Origin: Kangiella sp. TOML190
GTDB lineage: Bacteria; Pseudomonadota; Gammaproteobacteria; Enterobacterales; Kangiellaceae
DNA length: 64,000 bases
Assembly: GCF_023706045.1 (NCBI RefSeq)
Contig: NZ_BQYL01000001.1
Location: forward strand, 744,001-808,000
Reading direction: 5' to 3'
Shown: positions 41,290 to 49,819 of the stretch, one piece after another
Position numbering within the stretch: position 1 is the first letter of the stretch
Layout of the letters: each line of letters starts with the position of its first letter
Notes under the pieces: generated by a model
Seen by the model: the letters and a program-made list of their open reading frames with translations, nothing else
Databases searched by the model: none
What the model was told of the DNA's origin: nothing
Made by a program: the position numbers and the translations under genes

Positions 41290-41469
41290 AAACTTAACTT
41301 AAGCGGTTCAGCTGTTCTGCATGGCGTTATTCTTGTTTTCGCGGGCGACTGATGGAAGTGCCTGTAGTCAATAACAGAAAAGTTCAATTTAGGTTAATAC
41401 CTTGAGGTCAAGATCCCTTTTGCTCAAGAAAAAGCAAATAACCAATTGATTTTATTAAGACACAATCAG
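41290..41469. other. Gap between mnmE and attI copy 2
   Basis: No gene seen. At 41411-41425 lies AGATCCCTTTTGCTC, the exact inverse of a 15-base piece of attI copy 2 (41511-41525); the two could pair across an 85-base loop. No trace of an integrase gene was recognised here. Confidence 0.5.
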
Positions 41470-41584
41470 TATTATGGGAACTAAAATGTCCTCTTAACAG
41501 GGGTAATTAAGAGCAAAAGGGATCTAAAAAATAAATGTCTTATAAATCAAGCAATTATGCGCAATGTCGCATATTCAACTGTTA
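41470..41584 (+). other. Second attI site (copy 2), with no integrase beside it
   Basis: A 115-base direct counterpart, in inverted orientation, of attI copy 1 at 3973-4087. I count about 5 differences: three C/T changes in the first 16 bases and a two-base TT/GC change. The match ends at CAACTGTTA; after that, copy 1 continues ACAC and copy 2 GCTG, each leading into its own cassette. This is the pattern expected of an attI core followed by different cassettes. Confidence 0.85.
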
Positions 41585-41600
41585 GCTGCAAAGAGAAAGT

Positions 41601-42278
41601 ATGGACGTTGAAAAATTTTTAGCAGATTTCCAAGATTTCATGGCGCCATCTATGGATGTATACGAGCAATCAATTTACATCTATATCATTCGTCATAGTC
41701 GCCTGATTGGTCAGAGCGATGCTGTCATTGGTTTTAAATCTGCGCGTAAAAAGCTGGGTTATGGAGTGGGCAAACACAAAACACCACCTTCAGAAGGTGT
41801 ATGTTATGAGAGGCTCGGGACCCTCTCGGAAAAGGGATTCATTAAAGTCTTGGGCTCCGAGCGAATGGGAACAAGAATTCATGCATATCTTCCAGAAGAG
41901 ATCCCAGAGCTGTGTGATGGCCACTCCAGCGAACAAATCATAGATATCGAAGATATGGATTTCTTTGAGGATGTAGAAAATCGTCAGGCCATATTAGAAA
42001 GAGAAAAACATGAATGCTTCTATTGCAGGGCAAAGTTAACGGCAGACAACTACATTATGGAGCATGTAGTAAGTCGGCCTGCTGGCGACAATTCCTACCG
42101 AAATATAGTCGCCTCTTGCAGAACCTGCAACAATAAAAAGGGCCCCATTGATGCTGCTTCTTTTGTTCGCAGTCTGTATCGAGAAAATTTGCTTTCCCAA
42201 GACGAATTTAAGCAGGTTCTCGAAAAACTTGAGATGTTAAAAAAAGGCGAGTTGCAGCCCATAGTGCTAAGCAGCTAA
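41601..42278 (+). CDS. HNH endonuclease with winged-helix-like N-terminus, integron cassette
   Basis: A 225-residue protein. Residues about 20-100 look like a helix-turn-helix/winged-helix of the replication or regulator type (SIYIYIIRHSRLIG...KLGYGVGK). The C-terminal part is a zinc-braced HNH nuclease: C139-x2-C142, E154-H155, N168, C173-x2-C176, then NNKKG. The ATG at 41601 has a weak AGAGAAAG upstream. Its stop codon is part of the attC start motif, so it is a complete cassette joined to attI copy 2. It could be a defence or selfish nuclease; the target is unknown. Confidence 0.8.
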   Translation: MDVEKFLADFQDFMAPSMDVYEQSIYIYIIRHSRLIGQSDAVIGFKSARKKLGYGVGKHKTPPSEGVCYERLGTLSEKGFIKVLGSERMGTRIHAYLPEEIPELCDGHSSEQIIDIEDMDFFEDVENRQAILEREKHECFYCRAKLTADNYIMEHVVSRPAGDNSYRNIVASCRTCNNKKGPIDAASFVRSLYRENLLSQDEFKQVLEKLEMLKKGELQPIVLSS

Positions 42279-42387
42279 CAATTTGCTGTACTCGGACCCA
42301 ACTACGCGCCGCAAGCTTGTGGTTTGCTGCGCAAACTTTACCACAAGCTTGCTCTGCTCCGTTGGGCCGGTAAGCAAGGCGTTACAA
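42273..42387 (+). repeat. Integron attC site D
   Basis: A 115-base imperfect palindrome from AGCTAAC (overlapping the HNH stop codon) to GGCGTTACAA. The outer arms pair (TTTGCTGTACTCGGACCCAAC with GTTGGGCCGGTAAGCAAG) and a strong inner stem GCAAGCTTGTGG/CCACAAGCTTGC follows. Layout and length match attC A of the other array. Confidence 0.88.
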
Positions 42388-42471
42388 AAAATCATCTTAG
42401 TTACTAAAAAATTGTGTATTCCCATTACTATTTGCTAGATTGAGTCTTTGGTATTTAACAAGGAGTTAATT

Positions 42472-42852
42472 ATGGCGAATAATCCGATCGGTTGGTTTGA
42501 GATTTATGTGGACGATATGCAACGGGCGAAAAATTTTTATCAATCGGTGTTAAAGGTTGAGCTGGAGTCTTTAAGTAACCCTACTGAAGATTCATTAACC
42601 ATGTGGGCTTTTCCCTCGAATATGGAAACTTATGGTGCCAGCGGCGCTTTGGTGCACCATGACAGTGTTAAAGCGGGCGGCATGAGCACGATTGTTTATT
42701 TTCATTGCGAGGATTGTGCGCTGGAAGAGTCACGGGTGGAAGCTGCGGGTGGTAAAGTTGAAAATGGTAAAATGTCGATAGGTCAGTATGGTTTTTGCAG
42801 TTTGGTGCGGGATACTGAAGGCAATATGATTGGCTTGCATTCGATGAAGTAG
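42472..42852 (+). CDS. VOC-superfamily (glyoxalase/bleomycin-resistance-like) protein
   Basis: A 126-residue single vicinal-oxygen-chelate protein beginning MANNPIGWFEIYVDDMQRAK, with the second half ending in VRDTEGNMIGLHS. AAGGAG lies 6 bases before the ATG at 42472; an upstream in-frame GTG-type start (42448) is not needed. Substrate unknown. It follows attC D by 84 bases but has its own ribosome binding site and no attC behind it, so it is probably the chromosomal gene bordering the second array. Confidence 0.85.
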   Translation: MANNPIGWFEIYVDDMQRAKNFYQSVLKVELESLSNPTEDSLTMWAFPSNMETYGASGALVHHDSVKAGGMSTIVYFHCEDCALEESRVEAAGGKVENGKMSIGQYGFCSLVRDTEGNMIGLHSMK

Positions 42853-42928
42853 CAATAGAGCTCAGACCTATGCACCATAGCCCCCTTTATATTTAGCTGA
42901 GCAAAGTCAAAGGCATAGCAATTCAAAT

Positions 42929-42965
42929 CTGTGACCAACGGAAATCCCTTTAGGGAGACGATTTG
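42929..42965. repeat. Short palindromic repeat, copy 1
   Basis: TGTGACCAACGGAAATCCC followed by TTTAGGGAGACG, with the inner palindrome TCCCTTTAGGGA. A related copy lies at 49748-49785 (TGTGACAGAAGGAAATACC, TTTAGG). The two share about 20 positions around GGAAAT-x-CCTTTAGG, so this is likely a dispersed element of this genome. Confidence 0.5.
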
Positions 42966-43037
42966 AACAAAGAACATCAGCACCATGTTCTAGATATTAA
43001 AAGCCACAACAGGAAAATCAATCCAGATCTATTCTGG

Positions 43038-43060
43038 ATCCTGCGGTCAAGCCGCAGGAT
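43038..43060. terminator. Hairpin between convergent genes
   Basis: A perfect nine-base stem ATCCTGCGG/CCGCAGGAT with a five-base loop in the 287-base gap between the VOC gene and the metallopeptidase gene. There is no U run, so it may be part of a dispersed repeat rather than a classical terminator. Confidence 0.5.
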
Positions 43061-43139
43061 GACGTATTCTGAGTTTTAATAACTTATTAAGTAATTTAAG
43101 GAAATACTTTTGAGGCTTTGCGGGATAATCAAGTAAGTA

Positions 43140-43985
43140 TTAAATCCCGGTATCACACTGTCGAATATCACCCGACTGAATACCGCGGTTAAACCACTGC
43201 ATTCGTTGTTGTGAGGTGCCGTGAGTAAAATTTTCTTTTCTTGGCGGGATCCCTGCTCTTTGCATAATGGTATCGTCGCCAACCGAAGCGGCGGCTTTGA
43301 TCGCCTCTTCCACATCACCACGTTCTAAAAACTGAGTTCTTTGTTGAGTATGATTTGCCCAAACGCCAGCGTAGCAATCGGCCTGTAATTCCATTCGTAC
43401 TTGCAAGTCGTTGGCCTCTGCTTTGCTGCGAGCACGGGCTTGTCTTTGCCGCACTTTGCTTGAGGTGCCAGTAATGGTTTGAATATGATGGCCGACTTCG
43501 TGCGCTAACACATAAGCTACCGCAAAATCACCGGAAGCGCCCATCCGTTGCAATTCATTTAAAAAAGCCATGTCGATATAAATATCCTGATCACCAGGGC
43601 AATAAAATGGCCCCGAAGCCGCTTGGCCAACGCCACAGGCGGTTTGCGTCGCGCCTGAATACAAAACTAAGGTTGGCGGCGGATATTGTTGACCGGCATT
43701 TTGAAAAATGCGTCCCCAAGTATCTTCCGTATCTGCCATCACCACCGACATAAAATCTTTAACGGCTTCTTCTTGTGGCGAAGATTGATAAGGTTTGGAC
43801 TGTTGCGGAGTTTGCGCTTGTTGCTGTTGCATCCCCTGCATCACTTGCGCCGGATCTTTGCCCAATAAAAAAATTGCGATTAGTGCCATGATAATGCCAC
43901 CGCCGCCAATCGCCGCACCCTTTTTCATGCTTTGGCCGCGTCTATCGTCTACGTTTGTACTGCGTCTTCTATCTTTCCAGCGCAT
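43140..43985 (-). CDS. Neutral zinc metallopeptidase, YpfJ family
   Basis: A 281-residue protein starting at the ATG at 43985, which has a GGGGGA site upstream; a longer frame to 44057 exists but the family starts here with MRWKDRR. It has a basic N-terminus, a membrane segment (about 22-42), a Gln-rich linker, then the metallopeptidase domain with HEVGH at 162-166. The active site probably faces the periplasm. Substrate unknown. Confidence 0.9.
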   Translation of the reverse strand: MRWKDRRRSTNVDDRRGQSMKKGAAIGGGGIIMALIAIFLLGKDPAQVMQGMQQQQAQTPQQSKPYQSSPQEEAVKDFMSVVMADTEDTWGRIFQNAGQQYPPPTLVLYSGATQTACGVGQAASGPFYCPGDQDIYIDMAFLNELQRMGASGDFAVAYVLAHEVGHHIQTITGTSSKVRQRQARARSKAEANDLQVRMELQADCYAGVWANHTQQRTQFLERGDVEEAIKAAASVGDDTIMQRAGIPPRKENFTHGTSQQRMQWFNRGIQSGDIRQCDTGI

Positions 43986-44070
43986 AGGTCCCCCATAAGT
44001 TACATAACATAGAGACTTTACCATAAAGTGGTTCGTAATTGAGGGTTGAAACGGCAAACAATGTAAAGCA

Positions 44071-44097
44071 TAAAAAAGCCCAGTAAAAACTGGGCTT
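44071..44097 (-). terminator. Terminator of the 44115-45386 gene
   Basis: Stem AAGCCCAGT/ACTGGGCTT with a four-base loop; read on the minus strand it is followed by six T. It lies just after the stop of the minus-strand gene. Confidence 0.85.
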
Positions 44098-44114
44098 ATA
44101 AGGTATTAACAGAT

Positions 44115-45386
44115 TTAATTATCGCTGCTGGCCTTAGGCGGAACAAACTCGCGACGAACTCGCAAATTTTTAATTTCACTTATAGCAAAAGGCTTGGAAA
44201 CACGGTTGCCAGCATTGATTTCATACTTGATAAGTGCGTTATCGCCAGAAACCGAAAGAATTTCGCCTTTATATTTTTGTCCACGGTAGTTAAAAAACGC
44301 ATCGTAACCCACATAGTTAGCCAGCGAAGCAACGGCTGTTGGTTGTACCGTTAGGCCTTGAACGATCGTTAGGGTCGATTCTTCAGGCGTGACTTCGTCA
44401 AGTTCTGGCAATTCTGAAGGATCGGGACGGTTACCGAATAGTGGAGTGATGGATTGATCGTTAATCATCACATCGGCATTCAATAAACTCATTAAACGAC
44501 GAGGAGAAACACCTGCTAAGCTCATAGGTTGTAAACTGCTGTCGGGGTGGAATTTAAGCTTTATGGAGCGTGGGTTAGCGTGATAAGCCGCATATGTTTG
44601 ATAAAACTCTGGGCTTAGGTAAATATTTTCTCGGAACAACAGATGTTTCAAATAGGAAATATGGCGTTCGGTATATTGTTTCTCGCTTAGGTTCGATTCT
44701 TGCGCACACAGTTTATTGATGTCTCTTTGAATACCATTGTCAGAAACCTCTATCGAGCCGCCGCCCAAACCCATACCAAAAGGGTTGGTAAAAGAAAAAC
44801 CATCTAAACGGAAGTCCATTTTCAAAGTGCTTAATTTATCCAAATTGATGTAGAAATCGGCAAATGCCTTGCTATTGGTTTTATCAATAGAAACTTTAAC
44901 TTTGGCATCGGAAGTTAGCGCATAGATACCTAAGCTGGATAGATCGGCTACGGATAAATCAGTACGATTACCACAACCGGCAAAGGTTGCTAGATTTAAA
45001 AAGGGCGTTGCTCCGGCATTCGTTTGATCCATGGCAGGGTCCAGCGGAAGCTTAGCCCCTTTGGCATCAAACAAAAGATCAAAGTGATTCGGCAAACCTT
45101 CTAAGTCTTGATTAGCAAAAGCTTTAGCAACCCGCACATTGGTTAATAGGCTACCGGTTCCCATGCGCAGCTCTTGCACCGTGGCAGCATCAGACAGACC
45201 AGGAATGTTAAAGCGAATGCCTTTGATAACGCTATCGCCATTAAGATCCAAGTAGGTTGAATCGTAGCTGCCGCCATTGTTAATAATCATGCTATCGACA
45301 GATTGCTTATTTTTATACCAAGCGTAGCCGTAGACTAGCGCTGCAATTACGATTAAAAATAAAAATAATCGAATAAAAAATCTCAC
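44115..45386 (-). CDS. Membrane-anchored protein of unknown function
   Basis: A 423-residue protein with one N-terminal membrane segment (about 4-22) and a long exported part, beta-rich around residues 30-240 (repeated Leu/Asp strands and GFSFTNPFGMGLGGGSIEV). The C-terminal 70 residues resemble a small SH3-like or PRC-type barrel (YKGEILSVSGDNALIKYEI). I do not recognise the family. The layout is that of an inner-membrane protein facing the periplasm. Confidence 0.75.
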   Translation of the reverse strand: MRFFIRLFLFLIVIAALVYGYAWYKNKQSVDSMIINNGGSYDSTYLDLNGDSVIKGIRFNIPGLSDAATVQELRMGTGSLLTNVRVAKAFANQDLEGLPNHFDLLFDAKGAKLPLDPAMDQTNAGATPFLNLATFAGCGNRTDLSVADLSSLGIYALTSDAKVKVSIDKTNSKAFADFYINLDKLSTLKMDFRLDGFSFTNPFGMGLGGGSIEVSDNGIQRDINKLCAQESNLSEKQYTERHISYLKHLLFRENIYLSPEFYQTYAAYHANPRSIKLKFHPDSSLQPMSLAGVSPRRLMSLLNADVMINDQSITPLFGNRPDPSELPELDEVTPEESTLTIVQGLTVQPTAVASLANYVGYDAFFNYRGQKYKGEILSVSGDNALIKYEINAGNRVSKPFAISEIKNLRVRREFVPPKASSDN

Positions 45387-45436
45387 AAGTTGCTCCTTTG
45401 ATGTTTTCCGCCGTCCTTTTTTCTTTGTTTTCCATC

Positions 45437-46066
45437 TTATGAGTGGAATAGCAAAGTCGTATTATAAGCGGCATGTAATATTATTGGATTTAGCATAGAT
45501 TCGCTTTTATAGCGCACGATTGCAAGTATTATTGCCAAACTAAAGATCGCCAACCAAGCTAGCCAATAGTGATAATATTCGAATAAATGAAACAGCGTAA
45601 AAATAAAAGCCGATAGCAAGACTGCCATCAACAGTCCCCACTGTTGCTTGAAACTGTCAAACACAATGCCGCGAAAAAGGTATTCTTCAAAAAAAGGCGC
45701 TAAACCAATAGCGCTAAAATAAACCAAAACTTTTAACCAGTCGTCGCTAGAGAGCGCCAATTGCATACTGGTTTTAAGCCCGGTTGGCGCTGGGAACTGC
45801 TTTTGCAATTGCTGGATCAGGAGCGCAAAAACTACACCTAAGATTAAGCTGCCCAATAGCCAGCTGGGGGAAAAACCTAAGCTCGGCAAAAATTGCTGGT
45901 GCCAATAGTGTTTGCTGATAATAACAAGAATCAGATAGCTCGCCGCTAGGGAGATAAAAATGGCCAAAGCCGTGGCGTTGGCGGTCACGGTTTCACTAGC
46001 CGGATCGTTGCTTACGGCCAGTACCGCTGTGGCGATAACCAGCATTAATAGAAATACCAATAACAA
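45437..46066 (-). CDS. CPBP-family intramembrane glutamic protease
   Basis: A 209-residue multi-pass membrane protein with the CPBP (Abi/CAAX-like) motifs: FFEEYLFRG (E127, E128, R132), then the later FTLFHLFEY with H160. Family members cleave proteins inside the membrane or process small peptides. It starts at a TTG (46066) with no clear ribosome binding site. The frame stays open upstream for about 16 codons without an ATG, so the exact start is uncertain. Confidence 0.8.
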   Translation of the reverse strand: MLLVFLLMLVIATAVLAVSNDPASETVTANATALAIFISLAASYLILVIISKHYWHQQFLPSLGFSPSWLLGSLILGVVFALLIQQLQKQFPAPTGLKTSMQLALSSDDWLKVLVYFSAIGLAPFFEEYLFRGIVFDSFKQQWGLLMAVLLSAFIFTLFHLFEYYHYWLAWLAIFSLAIILAIVRYKSESMLNPIILHAAYNTTLLFHS

Positions 46067-46306
46067 CAGGCTAAGTGCTTGTGCAACCGATGGGCTTGTA
46101 TTGGATAATGCGCGGGAGATGCTATAGCCTTAAATTTAAACCTAAAGACATGATTTTAAAGCTTTATTTCCGATAAAAATAGCGTTATTAGGGCTAAAAT
46201 TTGAAAAATAGTTGTTCAAAAGATAAACAAATCTCGGTATGATCGCTGCCCCTTGTAAATTACGGCGTTGTTGGCGGCTTTTTTGAGTTAGCGGCTTGTT
46301 GATTTT

Positions 46307-48205
46307 ATGAAATATCCTGAAAAATACTCAGTTATTATTGTTGGTGGCGGGCACGCTGGCACTGAAGCGGCGCTGGCGGCTGCGCGCATGGGCGTAAAAA
46401 CCCTGTTGCTAACTCATAATATTGAAACCTTGGGGCAAATGTCTTGCAATCCTGCCATTGGCGGTATTGGCAAAGGCCACTTAGTCAAAGAAATTGATGC
46501 GCTGGGCGGCGCTATGGCCAAGGCTATCGACTTAGGTGGTATTCAATTCAGAACCCTAAACGCTTCTAAAGGCCCTGCGGTACGGGCTACGCGCGGCCAA
46601 GCGGATCGCGCTTTGTATAAGGCCGCCATTCGCAGCATGCTGGAAAGCCAAGAAAACCTGCAAATTTTTCAAAACGCGGTCGTGGATCTCATTGTTGAAG
46701 GAGCTGGCTCTGAGCAAAAAGTCCGTGGCGTCAAAACCCAAATGGGTTTGGATTTTTATGCGGACACAGTGGTTTTGACCGTGGGGACTTTCCTTGGCGG
46801 CAAAATTCATATTGGTATGGATAACCATTCCGGTGGTCGCGCGGGCGATCCGCCGTCGATAGCTCTAGCCGAACGATTAAGAGCCCTGCCCTTTAGGGTG
46901 GATCGCTTAAAAACCGGTACTCCGCCACGGATTGACGCTAAATCGGTGGATTTTTCCAAGATGGAAGAGCAGCCAGGCGATACACCAGTGCCAACCTTTT
47001 CGTTTATGGGCAAAGCATCGGATCACCCACAACAGATCAGCTGCTGGATCACCCATACTAACGAGCAAACTCATGAGCTGATTCGTGGTGGCTTGGATCG
47101 ATCGCCAATGTATTCTGGCGAGATCGAAGGGGTTGGGCCGCGCTATTGCCCTTCGATTGAAGATAAAATTGTTCGTTTTGCTGATAAATCCAGCCATCAG
47201 ATTTTTGTTGAGCCAGAAGGCTTAGATACCGATGAATTGTATCCTAATGGCATTTCCACCAGCCTACCGTTTGATGTACAGATGGAATTGGTGCGCTCGA
47301 TTAAGGGTTTTGAAAATGCCCACATTACTCGTCCCGGCTATGCGATTGAGTATGACTTTTTCGATCCGCGCGACTTAAAAGCCTCACTGGAAACCAAATT
47401 TATTCATGGCCTATTTTTTGCTGGTCAAATCAATGGTACTACCGGCTATGAAGAAGCTGGTGCCCAAGGTTTGATTGCTGGCATGAACGCAGCGTTGCAA
47501 TCGCAGGATAAGGAGAGCTGGTCGCCAAGACGCGATCAAGCCTATATTGGGGTTTTGATTGACGATCTGATCACCCGCGGAACTCAAGAGCCTTATCGGA
47601 TGTTTACTTCACGCGCCGAATACCGTTTGATCCTGCGTGAAGATAATGCTGACGCTCGTTTGACCGAAAAAGGCCGCGAGTTAGGCTTGGTCGATGATGC
47701 GCGCTGGGCGGCTTTTAGTGACAAAATGGAGTCGATAGAGCAAGAGTCGAAGCGTTTAGCCAATTTAGTGCTACGGCCCGATAGCCAAGCGGCAAAGGCT
47801 TTGAATCAACAAATTAAAGATCCGATTAGCCGCGCTTATAAAGTGCAAGAATTGTTGCGGCGCCCTGATTTGAACTATCAAACCTTGGTGGGTTTGCCCG
47901 AAATGGGGCCGGCGGTGACCGATCCAAAGGTGGCTGAGCAGGTGGAAATTCGGGTGAAGTATGCTGGCTATATCGATCGCCAGAAAGAGGAAGTCGAGCG
48001 TAATTTACGTAATGAAAATACTGCCCTGCCAGCAGATATGGATTACAGCCAAGTCAAAGGCTTATCCAACGAAGTGGCGCAAAAGTTGGCCAACATCCAA
48101 CCGCAAACCATTGGCCAAGCCAGTCGAATTTCTGGAGTCACACCAGCGGCAATTTCGTTATTATTGGTTTATCTCAAAAAACGTAAGCATTTAAAATCGG
48201 CCTGA
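46307..48205 (+). CDS. mnmG: tRNA modification enzyme MnmG
   Basis: A 632-residue FAD protein with the dinucleotide motif [17 protein letters not shown], the [15 protein letters not shown] segment and the PGYAIEYDF motif of MnmG/GidA. It works with MnmE on the tRNA wobble uridine. The 240-base gap upstream holds its promoter and that of the divergent CPBP gene. It starts the mnmG-rsmG-parA-parB run. Confidence 0.97.
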   Translation: MKYPEKYSVIIVGGGHAGTEAALAAARMGVKTLLLTHNIETLGQMSCNPAIGGIGKGHLVKEIDALGGAMAKAIDLGGIQFRTLNASKGPAVRATRGQADRALYKAAIRSMLESQENLQIFQNAVVDLIVEGAGSEQKVRGVKTQMGLDFYADTVVLTVGTFLGGKIHIGMDNHSGGRAGDPPSIALAERLRALPFRVDRLKTGTPPRIDAKSVDFSKMEEQPGDTPVPTFSFMGKASDHPQQISCWITHTNEQTHELIRGGLDRSPMYSGEIEGVGPRYCPSIEDKIVRFADKSSHQIFVEPEGLDTDELYPNGISTSLPFDVQMELVRSIKGFENAHITRPGYAIEYDFFDPRDLKASLETKFIHGLFFAGQINGTTGYEEAGAQGLIAGMNAALQSQDKESWSPRRDQAYIGVLIDDLITRGTQEPYRMFTSRAEYRLILREDNADARLTEKGRELGLVDDARWAAFSDKMESIEQESKRLANLVLRPDSQAAKALNQQIKDPISRAYKVQELLRRPDLNYQTLVGLPEMGPAVTDPKVAEQVEIRVKYAGYIDRQKEEVERNLRNENTALPADMDYSQVKGLSNEVAQKLANIQPQTIGQASRISGVTPAAISLLLVYLKKRKHLKSA

Positions 48206-48240
48206 TAGAAAACCGCTAACTTAAAACTAAGAATTAACTT

Positions 48241-48888
48241 ATGGAATCCAGCTTAATTTATCTGCGTAAGGACTTTTTGGATAAGTGCACGCAGCTTGGT
48301 GTGAGTGTAACTGCTGAGCAGACCGATAGCCTGCTGGCCTACTTGTCTCTGCTGTTAAAGTGGAACAAGGGGTTTAATCTAACCGCCATTACCGATCCTA
48401 AAGAAGCGCTTGATTTGCATCTGGTAGATTCGGTGTCGATTTCACCTTTTATTAAGGATTTCAATAGTTTACTGGATGTTGGCACTGGCGGTGGGCTGCC
48501 TGGGATCCCCTTGGCGATATTAAATCCAGACAAGCAATTTAGCCTGCTCGATACCAATTCCAAGAAAACCCGTTTTCTAAAACAAACGGTGTTTGAACTG
48601 GGTTTGTCCAATGTTCAGGTGGTCAATTCAAGAGTACAAGACTTTGCTCAGGAATCAGGGTATGCTTGCATACTTTCGCGTGCTTTCGCCTCCATTGAGG
48701 ACATGCTGAACTGGACTGAACATCTGCTCGCTGAGCAGGGTCAGTGGCTTGCCATGAAAGGGGTTTACCCGACTGAGGAATTGCAGCAGTTGCCGCAACA
48801 GATACAGCTGGTTAACAGTGAGCTTATCCAGTTGCCCAATCGAAGCGAACAGCGCCATTTAATCTATTTGCAAAAAACTAACCAATAA
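48241..48888 (+). CDS. rsmG: 16S rRNA (guanine527-N7)-methyltransferase RsmG
   Basis: A 215-residue SAM-dependent methyltransferase with the motif LLDVGTGGGLPGIPLAI and the conserved LLKWNKGFNLTAI at its N-terminus. It methylates G527 of 16S rRNA. It is 35 bases after mnmG. Confidence 0.96.
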   Translation: MESSLIYLRKDFLDKCTQLGVSVTAEQTDSLLAYLSLLLKWNKGFNLTAITDPKEALDLHLVDSVSISPFIKDFNSLLDVGTGGGLPGIPLAILNPDKQFSLLDTNSKKTRFLKQTVFELGLSNVQVVNSRVQDFAQESGYACILSRAFASIEDMLNWTEHLLAEQGQWLAMKGVYPTEELQQLPQQIQLVNSELIQLPNRSEQRHLIYLQKTNQ

Positions 48889-48910
48889 CAAAGAGTTACT
48901 AGAGGTCACT

Positions 48911-49678
48911 GTGGCGCAAGCAAGAATCATTTCAGTTGCCAATCAAAAAGGCGGAGTCGGCAAAACCACCACCAGCGTTAATCTCGCCGCTTCGTTAGCG
49001 CAAGAAGGCAAAAAAGTGTTGTTGGTGGATCTGGATCCGCAAGGCAACGCCACCATGGGCTCCGGTATTGAGAAAAATGAACTCGAAGTGTCGGTTTATG
49101 ATGCGCTAATGAATCCTTCTGAGGCCAAAGCACATATCACCGTTTCGGAGATCGCTGGCTATGACTTGCTGCCCTCAAATGCCGATCTCACCGCTGCCGA
49201 GGTTCACCTATTAGAATTGGAAAACAAAGAGCAGCGGTTAGCCGAAGCACTTAGCAATGTAAGTACTTACTATGATTATGTGCTCATAGATTGCCCGCCT
49301 TCACTAAACATGTTGACTTTAAATGCCTTGGTGGCTTCAGATTCTGTGATCATTCCAATGCAGTGCGAATATTACGCATTGGAAGGTTTGTCAGCACTGT
49401 TGAATACCATCAATCAAGTGCAGGCGCATGTGAATGAAAACTTGGACATCGAAGGTATTTTGCGCACCATGTACGATCCGCGCAACCGCTTGTCGTTGGA
49501 AGTCTCGCGCCAGTTGTTTAACCATTTTCCAGAAAAAGTGTACCGCACAGTAATTCCGAGAAATGTGCGGCTGGCCGAAGCGCCCAGTCATGGGGTTCCC
49601 GTATTATTACACGATAGACATTCTACTGGCTCGAAAGCCTATTTGGCTTTGGCTGGTGAAATTATTAGGCAACAGTAA
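48911..49678 (+). CDS. parA: Chromosome partitioning ATPase ParA
   Basis: A 255-residue Walker-type ATPase of the Soj/ParA family, with the deviant Walker A KGGVGKTTT (about 13-21) and VLIDCPPSLN. It moves ParB-parS complexes after replication. The start is a GTG at 48911 with a GAGG upstream. It is separated from parB by a 140-base gap holding a palindromic repeat. Confidence 0.96.
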   Translation: MAQARIISVANQKGGVGKTTTSVNLAASLAQEGKKVLLVDLDPQGNATMGSGIEKNELEVSVYDALMNPSEAKAHITVSEIAGYDLLPSNADLTAAEVHLLELENKEQRLAEALSNVSTYYDYVLIDCPPSLNMLTLNALVASDSVIIPMQCEYYALEGLSALLNTINQVQAHVNENLDIEGILRTMYDPRNRLSLEVSRQLFNHFPEKVYRTVIPRNVRLAEAPSHGVPVLLHDRHSTGSKAYLALAGEIIRQQ

Positions 49679-49690
49679 TTTATTAAGATT

Positions 49691-49802
49691 GTCATTGCGA
49701 GTGAGGTACGAGCGTGGCAATCTCTCGAAGCGTCGAATTAACTAGATTGTGACAGAAGGAAATACCTTTAGGTACTTCGTCGTTATCACTCCTCGCAATG
49801 AC
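49691..49802. repeat. Dispersed palindromic repeat between parA and parB
   Basis: The element is bounded by GTCATTGCGAG and its inverse CTCGCAATGAC. Inside it has GCGTGGCAATCTC and, at 49748-49785, a TGTGAC...GGAAATACCTTTAGG palindrome related to the one at 42929-42965. The end motif TCATTGCGAG...GTGGCAATCT resembles a palindromic repeat type seen in many bacterial genomes. It fills the gap between two genes that are usually adjacent. Confidence 0.75.
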
Positions 49803-49819
49803 GGAAATACAGATAAACT

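Noticed and set aside
41300-41390. Possible attC remnant between mnmE and attI copy 2 (GGCGTTATTC ... CAATAACAG)
   Set aside because: The end motifs are in the wrong order for the array direction and no convincing stem links them.
42472-42852. VOC gene as another cassette of the second array
   Set aside because: It has its own strong ribosome binding site and no attC after it; more likely the flanking chromosomal gene.
46067-46306. E. coli-type oriC upstream of mnmG
   Set aside because: No perfect DnaA box and no cluster of near matches here; the dnaA-rpmH gap is far stronger.
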